A DNA stretch of 64,000 nucleotides from JABDGM01 sp963738665 (GCA_963738665.1 CAVTXL010000018.1:186001-250000); one strand, 5' to 3'; shown: positions 38,675 to 47,775, counted from the first letter of the stretch. The notes: generated by a model not told the origin, from the letters alone. Numbers and translations are program-made.

Positions 38675-39847
38675 TCAACGATTGCCGCCCGGCTGCTTCT
38701 GCTGCGCCAAGCGAGCGATGATCGGTCGCAGCGTATCGTGCTCGTCGAAGTAGTTTGCGAATCGCTCAGCCATCAGAGTGCAGCCCGCGTCTCGCAGGTG
38801 CACGAAGTCGGCGAAGTGCTCGTCATCCGCCGGGATGGACGTGCGATCTTCAACGACCGGAATCTGTTTGGAATGAGCAAGGCGAATGATCGCTTCGTTG
38901 TACAAGTCCAATCCGTCCAAGAGCGTCTCAATCGACATCCAAGGCATATAGTAAAAGGCGACGTCAGCATTTGAGATTTGCGTGGCGCGCGGCTGGTCGC
39001 GGCGGTATTTTGCCAAGAAAGTGGACAATACCATTGGGATTTGTCGCTCGGACAGCAAGTCGTGCATTTCACTCAGTTTTCCCGCGAATCGATCGGGCAG
39101 ATTTGGCGGCAGCTCGGAGAGCTTTTTCGCTTGGACGTCGCCGCGGTTGAGCAGCACGGTCAAATTCTTGTTGACCAGGTCATACAACAAGCTGTGCTCG
39201 GACATGAATTTCGAAAAAGGCGAACGGTATTGGGCCCCTTCCGCGATGAGGCCGCGATCCTGCGCCAGGCTGCGGCTGTCCCAAGCCATGTCATTGTTGG
39301 CCTCGTAGTAAATCACCAGGTCAGGCTGCAGCGGCAGCACGCGGTGTTCGAGGTTTTGCAGCGACTCCGCGATTACGTAACCGGGAATCCCCGCGTTAAT
39401 CACCTCAATGTGGACGTCCGGATATTTGGCCTGCAACAAAGACTGCAACTGGGCCGCCCAGGTGGCGGAATCGTCAGAGACTTCCGAGCAGAACGTCGTC
39501 GAGGCCCCAACGCAGGCAATACGAATCGTGTGTGGGGGCTTTTCTCGAGAAAAATCGGCGCCCCGGAAGCCTAGCGAGTTGATCTTGATGTGTATTTTGG
39601 AGCCCTGCTGCTCCGCTCCGGGGCGCGGAACCATCAACCCAGTGGCCTCGTCCTTGATCGACATCGAGTCGTTCACGCTCGTCACGGCCGACCCGTAGCG
39701 CAGCCACGCGCGAACGCGGACGGCGACTTCGCCCGCGAGCAGCACCAGCAGAACGCACAGCGCCGTGTAGGCAAGCTTGCGCCGCCAGGTCAAACGCGAC
39801 GTGCGAGGTTGCCCGACCGCGGCCCCAATGTTCGTTCTAGTGTCCAT
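38675..39847 (-). CDS. SGNH/GDSL-family hydrolase, membrane-anchored, copy 2
   Basis: A 390-residue paralog of the neighbour, with the same order of elements: N-terminal TM helix (KLAYTALCVLLVLLAGE), INSLGFRGADFSREKPPHT, nucleophile block ACVGASTTFCSEV, VINAGIPGYVIAE, YYEANNDM and late HFADFVHLRDAG (Asp/His). The two copies share long near-identical stretches (e.g. VPRPGAE, INSLGFRG, MPWMS), consistent with tandem duplication followed by divergence. ATG 39847 lies 9 bp after the DUF5989 gene stop. Confidence 0.88.
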   Translation of the reverse strand: MDTRTNIGAAVGQPRTSRLTWRRKLAYTALCVLLVLLAGEVAVRVRAWLRYGSAVTSVNDSMSIKDEATGLMVPRPGAEQQGSKIHIKINSLGFRGADFSREKPPHTIRIACVGASTTFCSEVSDDSATWAAQLQSLLQAKYPDVHIEVINAGIPGYVIAESLQNLEHRVLPLQPDLVIYYEANNDMAWDSRSLAQDRGLIAEGAQYRSPFSKFMSEHSLLYDLVNKNLTVLLNRGDVQAKKLSELPPNLPDRFAGKLSEMHDLLSERQIPMVLSTFLAKYRRDQPRATQISNADVAFYYMPWMSIETLLDGLDLYNEAIIRLAHSKQIPVVEDRTSIPADDEHFADFVHLRDAGCTLMAERFANYFDEHDTLRPIIARLAQQKQPGGNR

Positions 39848-39856
39848 GACCGTCTA

Positions 39857-40069
39857 CTAAAACAGCGTATAAATGAACGGCGCTGCCGCTGTTCCAGAAA
39901 GGAACAACAGGCCGCCGATCAACAGCATGATGACAATGATGGGAGTCACCCACCACTTCTTGTTGTGCAGCAGGAAGTCGCCAAATTCTCGGAAAAAACC
40001 GGGCGACTTTCGTCCGGCGAGTTGCTCGATGGCCTGCTGCGGAGGATCTCGCTTTATTTCGTTCGACAT
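39857..40069 (-). CDS. DUF5989 family small membrane protein
   Basis: A 70-residue protein with a charged N-terminus, then FFREFGDFLLHNKKWWVTPI, a single hydrophobic helix (IIVIMLLIGGLLFLSG) and the end TAAAPFIYTLF. The KKWWxxP and APFIYTLF motifs define the DUF5989 family. Members sit almost always next to SxtJ-like proteins and NodU-type carbamoyltransferases; their biochemical role is unknown. It lies between an SxtJ-like gene and the SGNH pair, exactly in that context. Confidence 0.9.
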   Translation of the reverse strand: MSNEIKRDPPQQAIEQLAGRKSPGFFREFGDFLLHNKKWWVTPIIVIMLLIGGLLFLSGTAAAPFIYTLF

Positions 40070-40139
40070 GGGTATGTCTCGCTCCCGAATCGAGATTTGG
40101 TGGATCCTAAATTGACAATGAATCGTCTGGCGACGCCGG

Positions 40140-40552
40140 CTAGTATTGTTTCAGGTAGCGTGCGGCTTCCGTCTCCGGGTCGTGAGGCGTCCAATACGTC
40201 GTCGCCGTGCGGTCGAACTGCCGCTGCATGGGGTCATAGCCGAAAAGCCGCATCAACAGGCCGATCGGTGTCAACACTACGTAATAAACACCGAGCAACA
40301 ACAAGTGGGATACCACCCAGCCGATGGGCATGGCCAGGGCCATCCACGTTACGTAAATCGGCTTCATCGCTCTGGGCAGGAAGTAGCCCCCAATGCCCAC
40401 GGCCGCCACGACCCACCAGACGACGGCATGCGACGGCGCATGTTTGGCCCACAAGGCCAGCGCCCGACGAGACCAAAGAACCCCACCCACAGCAGCGCGA
40501 ATTGTCGCAATTCGCGCCGGTCGGGTCTCCAATTGACTTGTACCAGTGACAT
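40140..40552 (-). CDS. SxtJ family membrane protein (frameshifted)
   Basis: From ATG 40552 it reads MSLVQVNWRPDRRELRQFAL. It breaks at the CCC 40463-40465; adding one base restores FGLVGALALWAKHA. It then continues through two or three helices (VVWWVVAAVGIGGYFLP, WMALAMPIGWVVSHLLLLGV) to MRLFGYDPMQRQFD. The total of about 137 residues, the PDRRELRQFA start and the LFGYDPMxRxFD signature match SxtJ-like proteins known from saxitoxin-type and exopolysaccharide clusters, where their function is undetermined. It lies between the methyltransferase and DUF5989 genes. Confidence 0.85.
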
Positions 40553-40585
40553 GGAATGACTCTCGGGAGTTTTGCTCAGCGCCAG

Positions 40586-41527
40586 TTATCTTAGCCCGAC
40601 CGCATGAATCTCGCTGGCAGGTTCGTGCGCTGCCTCGCCGTTGGCGCTTAATGTGGGCCGCTGGGGCGCCGCGGCGGCCGGCGGCTTGCGTCCAATCATG
40701 ATAAAGAATCCCCCTTCCCTGTTGCCAGTCACGATCTCGCGGGCCTGCACCAAAAAATGATCGAGCGGTGTCCCGCGGTCGGTCGCTTGGAACAAATTGC
40801 CGCGGCCGAGCCCTTCGCCGCTCGGAGTGACGCTCGGCACGCCGCGGACGAATTCCAGTCCGCACTGGTCGAACCACTCCAGGACCTCGCCGATCGTGTG
40901 CTTCGATTCATGCGGATGACGATATTGATCGTTAAACCAAGCCTTGCGCTTGGCCTCGTTGGTGAAGCGGCCGCGGAGATAGGCGTCGAGCCATTTGCCG
41001 CGGCCACCGGTGAGGCGGAAGATGCTCCGCCGCAAGTCGAGCAACAGCCGACCGTACGTGTTGTAGAGGCCGATGACGACGTGCCCGCCCGGTCGCACCA
41101 GCCGCTGAATCGATTGAAAGCCGCCAAACGGATCGGCCGTGTGGTGCAGCACGCCGTTGCACAACACGACGTCGAACTGCTCGGGCTGGAAGCAGGGCTT
41201 GAACAGGTTCATCTGCACGAAGCGGACACGGTTGAGGCCGTGCTCGCGGCGAAACTTCTCGCCCAGCCGCAGCGAATTCAAGCACATGTCGGCGCCGATC
41301 ACGCGGCGGCACGAAATGCCGAGGAAGTTGGTCAACTGCCCGGTGCCGCAGCCGATTTCCAGGATGTCGGTGTTGTAGGGAATCGATTCGTCGAGCACGC
41401 GGGCATACTGGCCGCGACGCGATTTTTCGATGAGTGAACGGACCGAGTCGTGGTCGTCGTAGTTCGGAAACGGTGTTTCCTCGTAGAACGATTTCACGAT
41501 TTCCGTCACGTCAGTCGACGCCGACAT
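40586..41527 (-). CDS. SAM-dependent methyltransferase (possibly the C-terminal half of a carbamoyltransferase fusion)
   Basis: A class I methyltransferase starting MSASTDVTEIVKSFYEETPF, then FPNYDDHDS, motif I ILEIGCGTGQLTNFLG, FDVVLCNGVLHHTADPFGGF, LVRPGGHVVIGLYNTYGR and GLEFVRGVPS. The TEIVKxFYEETPFPNYDD opening is that of methyltransferases which usually carry an N-terminal Trm112-like ribbon. Here that ribbon (TGQTFPITDNIPQLFWPHE) lies in the same frame directly upstream, with no stop, and it is also the expected C-terminus of the carbamoyltransferase if one base is added at 41589-41590. ATG 41527 would allow independent translation. Probably methylates a sugar or cyclitol unit. Confidence 0.85.
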   Translation of the reverse strand: MSASTDVTEIVKSFYEETPFPNYDDHDSVRSLIEKSRRGQYARVLDESIPYNTDILEIGCGTGQLTNFLGISCRRVIGADMCLNSLRLGEKFRREHGLNRVRFVQMNLFKPCFQPEQFDVVLCNGVLHHTADPFGGFQSIQRLVRPGGHVVIGLYNTYGRLLLDLRRSIFRLTGGRGKWLDAYLRGRFTNEAKRKAWFNDQYRHPHESKHTIGEVLEWFDQCGLEFVRGVPSVTPSGEGLGRGNLFQATDRGTPLDHFLVQAREIVTGNREGGFFIMIGRKPPAAAAPQRPTLSANGEAAHEPASEIHAVGLR

Positions 41528-43488
41528 TTTTTCATGCGGCCAGAACAACTGCGGGATATTGTCGGTGATTGGAAAAGTCTGGCCCGTCTTGCGCAAACCA
41601 GGCGACCCCCCTCCACGCGCAGATCGCCCTGCGCGTTCGGGCTGCACCAAATGTCGGCCAACTGCGCGTCGACGCGCGGGGCGACGTCGGCCGGCACGTA
41701 GCAGCGCTGTTCCTTCTTGGTGAGAACATAATGACCCAGGCAGAGCACGTCGATGTCCGACGCCATGAACGTGTGGTAGGCCTCTTGCGGCGAGCAGACA
41801 ATTGGGTCCCAGCCCAGGTTGAAGCTGGTGTTGACCAAGACGGGGCACCCGGTCTTGCGGTAGAACGCGTCGATCACGCCGTGGTACAGGCCGTGCCGCT
41901 CGGCATCGACCGTTTGCACGCGGGCCGAGTAATCGACATGGGTGATCGCCGGCACAACCGAGCGCAGCGTCTTCAGTTTGTCGATGCCTTCGCGCTTTTG
42001 TTCTTCCTCGGTCAGTTCCCGCCGCTTATCCTGGCGAACCGGTGCGACCAGCAGCATGTAGGGGCTGTCTTCATTCGGACGCACCTCAAAGTATTCGTGT
42101 GCTTTCTCGGCCAGCACCGCCGGCGCAAAGGGCCGGAAGCCCTCGCGGAACTTCACCTTGACGTTCATCACCGTTTGCATGTCGGGATTGCGCGGGTCGC
42201 CGAGCAAACTGCGCGAGCCGAGCGCCCGCGGGCCGAATTCCATGGCGCCCTGGAACCAGCCGACCACGTTGCCGTCGGCGATGCGATCGGCGATGTGATC
42301 GCACAGCGCCTCGTCGGTCCTGAGATGCCCGTAGCGAGCACCGACCGAATCGAGAAAGCGTTTGACTTCAGCGTCTGAATACGTCGGGCCGAGCAAGGAC
42401 CCGCGCTGCGAGTCTCTCGGCTGCGGTGTGCGCGGCCGGTCCAAAAGTTGGTGCCAAATGAACAGTGCCACGCCCAGCGCGCCGCCCGCATCTCCCGCCG
42501 CCGGCTGCACCCAGATGTTTTCGAACGGCCCCTCGCGCAGCAATCGGCCGTTGCCGACGCAGTTGAGCGCGACGCCGCCGGCCATAACCAGGCTTTTCAA
42601 GCCCGTCATTTGATGCGCGTGTCGCGCCGAGCGCAGCATGATCTCTTCCGTGACCTTTTGAATCGAAGCGGCGATGTCCATGTCGCGTTTCGTGAGCAGC
42701 GAATCCGGCCTGCGCGGCGGACCGCCGAAAAGTTGGTCGAACTTGCGGCCCGTCATCGTCAGGCCTTCGCAATAGTTGAAGTACGACATGTCCATCCGGA
42801 ACGAGCCGTCTTCCTTCAGGTCGATCAACTTCTCCAGAATAAGTTCGACGTACTTCGGCTCGCCGTAGGGTGCCAGCCCCATCAATTTGTATTCGCCAGA
42901 GTTCACGGTGAAGCCCGTGTAGTACGTAAACGCCGAGTACAACAGGCCGAGCGAATGGGGAAAGTGCATTTCCTGCTGCAGGTAAATCTTGTTCCCGCGG
43001 CCGTAGCCGAGGCTGGCCGTGGCCCATTCGCCGACGCCGTCGAGCGTGAGGATTGCCGCTTCTTCAAACGGCGACGGGAAAAATGCGCTCGCCGCGTGCG
43101 ATTCATGGTGTTCGGTAAAGATGTAACGCTTGCGGTAACGGCCCGACAGGCCATTGCTCATCTCCCGCGGCAGATGCAACTTCTGACGCAGCCAGAGCGG
43201 CATCGCCGTCAAGAAAGACCGAAAGCCTTTCGGTGCGTAGGCCAGATACGTTTCGAGCAGCCGCTCGAATTTCAAGAACGGCTTGTCATAGAAGCCGACG
43301 TAGTCGATTTGCTCGGCGTCGAGCCCGGCCTGCCGCAAGCAGAACTCGATCGACTGGATGGGAAACTCGTGGTCGTATTTCTTGCGCGAGAAGCGTTCTT
43401 CTTGGGCGGCCGCGACGATGTTGCCGTCGACCACCAGCGCCGCGGCGCTATCGTGGTAAAAAGCGGAGATTCCCAGGATTGCCGTCAT
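41506..43488 (-). CDS. NodU/CmcH-type carbamoyltransferase (frameshift at C-terminus)
   Basis: It starts MTAILGISAFYHDSAAALVV, with the family's HxH motif in HHESHAASAFFPSPF. The DGVGEW nucleotide loop, GEYKLMGLAPYG, AGGVALNCVGNG and EFGPRALGSRSLLGDPRNP complete the Kae1-like and YrdC-like parts. LVNTSFNLGWDPIVCSPQEA is the usual late motif. These enzymes use carbamoyl phosphate and ATP to carbamoylate hydroxyls of sugars or antibiotics. After VEGGRLVC the frame shifts. Adding one A on the coding strand (TT at 41589-41590) yields AKTGQTFPITDNIPQLFW and fuses it in frame to the methyltransferase. ATG 43488 overlaps the last bases of the GT4 frame. Confidence 0.9.
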   Translation of the reverse strand: MTAILGISAFYHDSAAALVVDGNIVAAAQEERFSRKKYDHEFPIQSIEFCLRQAGLDAEQIDYVGFYDKPFLKFERLLETYLAYAPKGFRSFLTAMPLWLRQKLHLPREMSNGLSGRYRKRYIFTEHHESHAASAFFPSPFEEAAILTLDGVGEWATASLGYGRGNKIYLQQEMHFPHSLGLLYSAFTYYTGFTVNSGEYKLMGLAPYGEPKYVELILEKLIDLKEDGSFRMDMSYFNYCEGLTMTGRKFDQLFGGPPRRPDSLLTKRDMDIAASIQKVTEEIMLRSARHAHQMTGLKSLVMAGGVALNCVGNGRLLREGPFENIWVQPAAGDAGGALGVALFIWHQLLDRPRTPQPRDSQRGSLLGPTYSDAEVKRFLDSVGARYGHLRTDEALCDHIADRIADGNVVGWFQGAMEFGPRALGSRSLLGDPRNPDMQTVMNVKVKFREGFRPFAPAVLAEKAHEYFEVRPNEDSPYMLLVAPVRQDKRRELTEEEQKREGIDKLKTLRSVVPAITHVDYSARVQTVDAERHGLYHGVIDAFYRKTGCPVLVNTSFNLGWDPIVCSPQEAYHTFMASDIDVLCLGHYVLTKKEQRCYVPADVAPRVDAQLADIWCSPNAQGDLRVEGGRLVCARRARLFQSPTISRSCSGRMKKCRRRLT

Positions 43489-43515
43489 GATCTTGTTCGC
43501 GCGATTAGTGGGTGA

Positions 43516-44765
43516 TTACTGCGATGCCGCCGATAGCGCCGGCGTACGTTTTGGCCGGGGCAAGCCCAACAAAGCTTCCCAAGGCTGCAAACAGCTTTCC
43601 CAACAGTGTCGCCGGCAAACAAATTCCCGGCCCGCTGTGCCCAGGCGGCTCCGCTCGCGCGGGTTGCTGAAAAGTGTTTCAATATTTGCCAGCCACTCCT
43701 GCGGAGTCGCAGCATCGTACAGATGCTCACCAGGCATAATGTCCAGCCCGTCGATCGCCTGCGGCGAAGCAACGACCGCTTTGCCGGAGGCAAGCGCTTC
43801 CAGCACCTTGTTCTGAATGCCCCTGGCGATCCGCAACGGAACAAGCACCACCTCCGCTGCCCGCAAATAGGGCCGCACGTCGGGCACCTCGCCGACGAGT
43901 TCGACTCCCGGCCGCGTTGCCAGGCCGCGAACCCGCGAAACTGGATTGCGGCCGACCAGCACGAATCGCGCCATCGGAAACCGGGCCACAACGGCGGGCC
44001 AAACCTTTTCACAGAACCAGACCACGCCGTCGACGTTGGCCCCATAATCAAGCGCACGACAAAGACACACATCTGTGGCCGAATAGCCGACTTGGCTCGA
44101 CCGTCAGTGCCGACTTCATCGTCCATTGGCTGGAAGTATTCCAAATCGGTGCCGTTGGGAATCTTATACAAGTTGGCGGTGGTGCAGTGCCGGCCCAGCA
44201 GCCTGGCTTCGGCGTCACTGATCACTGCCATGCCCGCGCAAGGCGCGAGATTTCCTGCTCCAAGCTGGCTACGCGACTCGCCTCGAGGCGGTACAGGCAC
44301 TTGGCCGGACCGGCGGCACGGTCGGCATACTCCCGCCATTTCTGGCTGTCGACGTCGACCAGGTCGACGAACACCGGCACCCCGTCGGCCGCTGCCTCGC
44401 GAGCATATTGGTAAGTGCTGGAACAGTAACAGACAACGGCGTCGAATGCGTGGCGCCGTGTCCATTCGCGAGGCGTGCCGCGCTAGCTCCGGGCTGTAGA
44501 AGTGCCCGGAGGTCGCACTTTGGCCCAGCGCGAGCGACCAGGCAGCCCGGGACGCCCGGCCGAGCCGCGTCGTTTCGCCGAGCGCCACATCGTGACAAAG
44601 AGATCTCAGCCTTGCTAATGTGTCGGCGGAAGGTCGCTCGTCGGCGACGCACCCCAGATGCACTTCCGCCCGCTGCGCGAGAAATTTCAGCAGTTGATAG
44701 CTGCGAATTCGGTCGCCGCGGTTCGGCGGGTAGGGAAGGCGGTGAGTGAGGAGCAGGAGCTTCAT
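43516..44765 (-). CDS. glycosyltransferase family 4, PEP-CTERM/EpsH-associated sugar transferase (several frameshifts)
   Basis: The N-terminus MKLLLLTHRLPYPPNRGDRI, with RSYQLLKFLAQRAEVHLGCV, is that of the stp1-type transferases specific to PEP-CTERM/exosortase systems. The middle is cut by indels near 44470 and 44240-44280 and rejoins at VISDAEARLLGR and IPNGTDLEYFQPMDDE. Another break near 44065-44080 leads to YGANVDGVVWFCEKVWPAVV, FVLVGRNPVSRV, the donor site PLRIARGIQNKVLEALASGK and VVASPQAIDGLD. The repaired length (about 415 residues) is normal. A divergent intergenic gap of 110 bp separates its start from the + strand deacetylase gene, so it may have its own promoter. Confidence 0.85.
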
Positions 44766-44875
44766 CGCGCCGTTGATCTCGCAGCCGCGTGAATCGCTGC
44801 CACTTGATTGGCGGGCGTTTCGGACGAAAATAATACTTGCCGCGCCGCTTGCGGCCTGGACTGGGGAAGCCCAAT

Positions 44876-45742
44876 ATGCTTAATGCGTTGACATTCGACG
44901 TCGAAGAATACTTTCAAGTCCACGCGTTTGAAGGCGTGATTCCTCGCGACCAGTGGGCAGAGTTGCCGTCGCGCGTCGCGGAAGGCACGCAAGCGATTCT
45001 GCGGCTGCTGCGTGGAGCGAACACACAAGCCACGTTTTTTATTTTGGGCTGGGTGGCGGAGCGGCAGCCGGAACTCGTGCGGGCGATCGCGGCTGACGGG
45101 CATGAACTGGCGACGCACGGCTTTGCCCACGCGCGAGTTTGCGATCTCACCCCGGCGGACTTTCGCACCGACGTTGAGCGCTCGCTCGAGTCCATCCGAC
45201 GGGCATGCCCGAATGCCGAAGTGCGGGGTTATCGAGCCCCGTCGTTTTCGATCGATGAGAAGACCTTTTGGGCTTTCGACATTTTGGCTGAGCTTGGCCT
45301 CTCCTACGACTCGAGCATTTCGCCCGTGTCGCTTCACGATCGTTACGGGATCCCGAGCGCTTCCCGATATGTCAGCCGCCTGGCTGCCGGCCTCCTCGAG
45401 ATTCCGGTGAGTACGATTCGCGGTTTCGGATGCAATTGGCAAGTGGCCGGCGGTGGTTACTTCCGCCTGGCGCCGCTGGCCGTGACGTCCTGGGCCATCC
45501 GCCAAATCAACGGCGAGGGGCAGCCGGCCGTAGTCTACCTGCATCCTTGGGAATTCGACCCCGACCAGCCGCGGATTGAGGCGGCACCGCTGAAATCCAA
45601 GCTTCGTCACTATCTCAACCTGAGGCATACCGAAGAGCGATTACGGCAACTGCTCGATCAGTTCCAGTTCGCTACGATGGAGCGTGTGTTTGCGGTCCAA
45701 CTAGCGAGCGGATCTGCGTCCCGCACGATCGACCAAAACTAA
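44876..45742 (+). CDS. polysaccharide deacetylase (NodB homology), exosortase-A-associated type
   Basis: The only + strand gene inside the polysaccharide cluster. From ATG 44876 (preceded by a ggggaag Shine-Dalgarno-like sequence) it encodes 288 residues. The NodB motifs are LTFDVEEYFQ (Asp8), HELATHGFAH (metal ligands His81 and His85), VRGYRAPSFSI (the RAPSF motif typical of this subgroup) and VVYLHPWEFD (late His). DVEEYFQ and the short length match the deacetylases of XrtA-type loci. No signal peptide is seen, so it may act on a cytoplasmic or membrane-linked intermediate. It converges with the epimerase gene, 28 bp apart. Confidence 0.9.
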   Translation: MLNALTFDVEEYFQVHAFEGVIPRDQWAELPSRVAEGTQAILRLLRGANTQATFFILGWVAERQPELVRAIAADGHELATHGFAHARVCDLTPADFRTDVERSLESIRRACPNAEVRGYRAPSFSIDEKTFWAFDILAELGLSYDSSISPVSLHDRYGIPSASRYVSRLAAGLLEIPVSTIRGFGCNWQVAGGGYFRLAPLAVTSWAIRQINGEGQPAVVYLHPWEFDPDQPRIEAAPLKSKLRHYLNLRHTEERLRQLLDQFQFATMERVFAVQLASGSASRTIDQN

Positions 45743-45770
45743 GTTGTCTCTGCCGAACTCGGACGCAACG

Positions 45771-46805
45771 TTAAACCGCGTCGCCCGAGTCGACCAGTGC
45801 CGGCGGCGTCGCTGCGCTTGCGCCGCCGCGATGGTATTCTTTGTACCATTCGACGAATTTCTCAACTCCACGTTGCAACGGCGTGCTCGGTTTGAAGTTG
45901 AAATCGCGCTTGCTCGAATCGATGTCGGCGTTCGTTTCCGGCACTTCGCCCGGCTGCATCGCGTGATAGCGCAGCAGGGCCTTTACCCCTAGGCATTGTT
46001 CCAGCGTCGCGATCAACTCCCGCAGGTCGATCGGTCGATTGCTGCCAATATTGTACAGCCGGCAGTTGGGCCCCGAGTCGTTGCCGTTCGTGTTGCCGTT
46101 GCGGCGGGCCGCTTTCAGAATGCCGGCGACCACGTCGTCGATGTAGGTGAAATCTCGGCGCATCTCGCCGTGATTGAAAACGTCGATCGGCTCGCCAGCA
46201 AGCATCGTTCGCGTAAACTTGTAGACGGCCATATCGGGTCGTCCCCAGGGGCCATACACGGTGAAGAACCGCAAGCCCGTGATTCGCATGTGGTACAGAT
46301 GGCTGTAGGCGTAGGCGAACAGCTCGTTCGAGCGCTTCGTGGCCGCGTACAAGCTCATCGGCTGCTCCACCGGATCGTCGACAGCAAACGGCACCTTCTT
46401 GTTCGCGCCGTAAACCGAGCTGCTGCTGGCGTAGATGAAGTGATCGGGCGGTCTGTGACGCATGTTTTCCAGAATGTTGACGAACGCCACCAGGTTGCTG
46501 TCGACATAGGCGTACGGGTTTTCCAATGAATGCCGCACGCCCGCCTGAGCTGCCAGGTGATATATGACGTCAAAACGCGCATCGTCGAAAAGCTTGCCCA
46601 CCGCCGGTCGATCGCTCAAGTCCATTCGCAGAAACAAGAACTGCGCATGACGGCGCAGCCGGCTGAGGCGGTCGCGCTTGAGCTGCATGTCGTAATAGTC
46701 GTTGAGATTGTCGACGCCCAGCACATAGTGTCCCTGTGCCAACAGCGCTTCGCACAGGTGATAGCCGATAAAGCCGGCGGCGCCGGTAACAAGACAGGAA
46801 CCCAT
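45771..46805 (-). CDS. NAD-dependent nucleotide-sugar epimerase (UDP-glucuronate 4-epimerase-like)
   Basis: An intact 344-residue extended SDR: Rossmann motif CLVTGAAGFIGYHLCEALLA, GVDNLNDYYDMQLKRDRL, YHLAAQAGVRHSLENP, catalytic YAATKRSNE (YxxxK) with SSSSVYG (Ser), and LRFFTVYGPWGRPDMA. The NDYYD and PWGRPDMA segments are typical of UDP-glucuronate 4-epimerases (CapI/WbpP-like) rather than GalE. It supplies a uronic or galacto-type nucleotide sugar, which the asparagine-synthase-like enzymes could later amidate. Start ATG 46805; the upstream gene's stop is 121 bp away. Confidence 0.88.
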   Translation of the reverse strand: MGSCLVTGAAGFIGYHLCEALLAQGHYVLGVDNLNDYYDMQLKRDRLSRLRRHAQFLFLRMDLSDRPAVGKLFDDARFDVIYHLAAQAGVRHSLENPYAYVDSNLVAFVNILENMRHRPPDHFIYASSSSVYGANKKVPFAVDDPVEQPMSLYAATKRSNELFAYAYSHLYHMRITGLRFFTVYGPWGRPDMAVYKFTRTMLAGEPIDVFNHGEMRRDFTYIDDVVAGILKAARRNGNTNGNDSGPNCRLYNIGSNRPIDLRELIATLEQCLGVKALLRYHAMQPGEVPETNADIDSSKRDFNFKPSTPLQRGVEKFVEWYKEYHRGGASAATPPALVDSGDAV

Positions 46806-46926
46806 CGATTTATGTCAGCTAGTGAATGCGAGGCGCCAAGGGAACCAGGCACGATTCGACGGCGCGGGGCTTGACAGTTCGGTGCAACAGAAGAAGACAA
46901 AAAGCCAGGTGAACGAGCGCCGAAGC

Positions 46927-47775
46927 TTATCTCGGCGGCCGCGCCGATTTCGTCCGGCGTTCCGTTTCGCCCGAGGGGGCTGCCGACCAATGATCGTCCC
47001 GCCCACCTGCCCCGGCTACGGCCAATACAGCGTCGGCGCTGTCAAGCGAGATGTTCTTCGGCCGATAGGCGGCCAGGTCGCGCCGCAGCGGCGCACCGTT
47101 CGCCGCGGGTTCCGCCATCGGGCTCGTTCCCTCGACGTCGTACGTCAATCCGAGCCAGCGCACCGCCCTGCCGTGGCGAATGCCGAGCATCCGCAGCAAA
47201 GTACAGAGCAGGATTCGCACGTCCAGGCCAAGTCCCGCCGAATCGATGTACTGGCAATCGAGCTCCAGCTTCCTGCGTACGCAATCGAGCGTCTCGTCGG
47301 GCGGCAGGTTGATCTGCGCCAGGCCCGTGACGCCCGGCAATACTCGGCAGCGCAACGAATAATTCGGAATTTCCGACGATAGCCAGGCCACGAATTGGGG
47401 CCGTTCCGGACGAGGGCCGACCAGGTCCATTTCCCCATGCATGACGTTGATCAACTGCGGCAACTCATCCAAATGCAGTAGACGCAGAATCCGGCCCACG
47501 GGCGTAATCCGCGAATCGCCGGGCACGGCCCACCGGGGCCCCCCAACCGATTCGGCGTCAACGTACATTGTCCGAATCTTGTACATCACGAATTCCCGCC
47601 CGTTGCGCCCCGTCCTGGTTTGGCGATACAAGGCAGGCCCCCGCGACGTGCAGCGGACAAGCAACACCAGCAACAGAATCACCGGGCTGGCGATCACCAG
47701 AAGGGCCCCCCCGACCAAGCGCGTGGCTATTGACTTACGGGCGAAATACGCCGGTACTTGCGAGCTTCCGTTCAT
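46927..47775 (-). CDS. phosphoglycosyltransferase (bacterial sugar transferase, WcaJ/EpsL type)
   Basis: Starts with a re-entrant membrane helix (RLVGGALLVIASPVILLLVL). Then comes GPALYRQTRTGRNGREFVMY, KIRTMYVDAE, the catalytic Asp-Glu pair in LLHLDELPQLINVMHGEMDL, and VGPRPERPQF, the small monotopic PGT signature. LPGVTGLAQINLPPDETLDC follows. It transfers a sugar-phosphate to undecaprenyl phosphate and starts the repeat unit. ATG 47775 (MNGSSQVPAYFARK) is preferred; a start at 47862 adds 29 residues without resemblance. The C-terminal extension of about 80 residues after CTLLRMLGIRHGR is longer than usual. Confidence 0.9.
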   Translation of the reverse strand: MNGSSQVPAYFARKSIATRLVGGALLVIASPVILLLVLLVRCTSRGPALYRQTRTGRNGREFVMYKIRTMYVDAESVGGPRWAVPGDSRITPVGRILRLLHLDELPQLINVMHGEMDLVGPRPERPQFVAWLSSEIPNYSLRCRVLPGVTGLAQINLPPDETLDCVRRKLELDCQYIDSAGLGLDVRILLCTLLRMLGIRHGRAVRWLGLTYDVEGTSPMAEPAANGAPLRRDLAAYRPKNISLDSADAVLAVAGAGGRDDHWSAAPSGETERRTKSARPPR

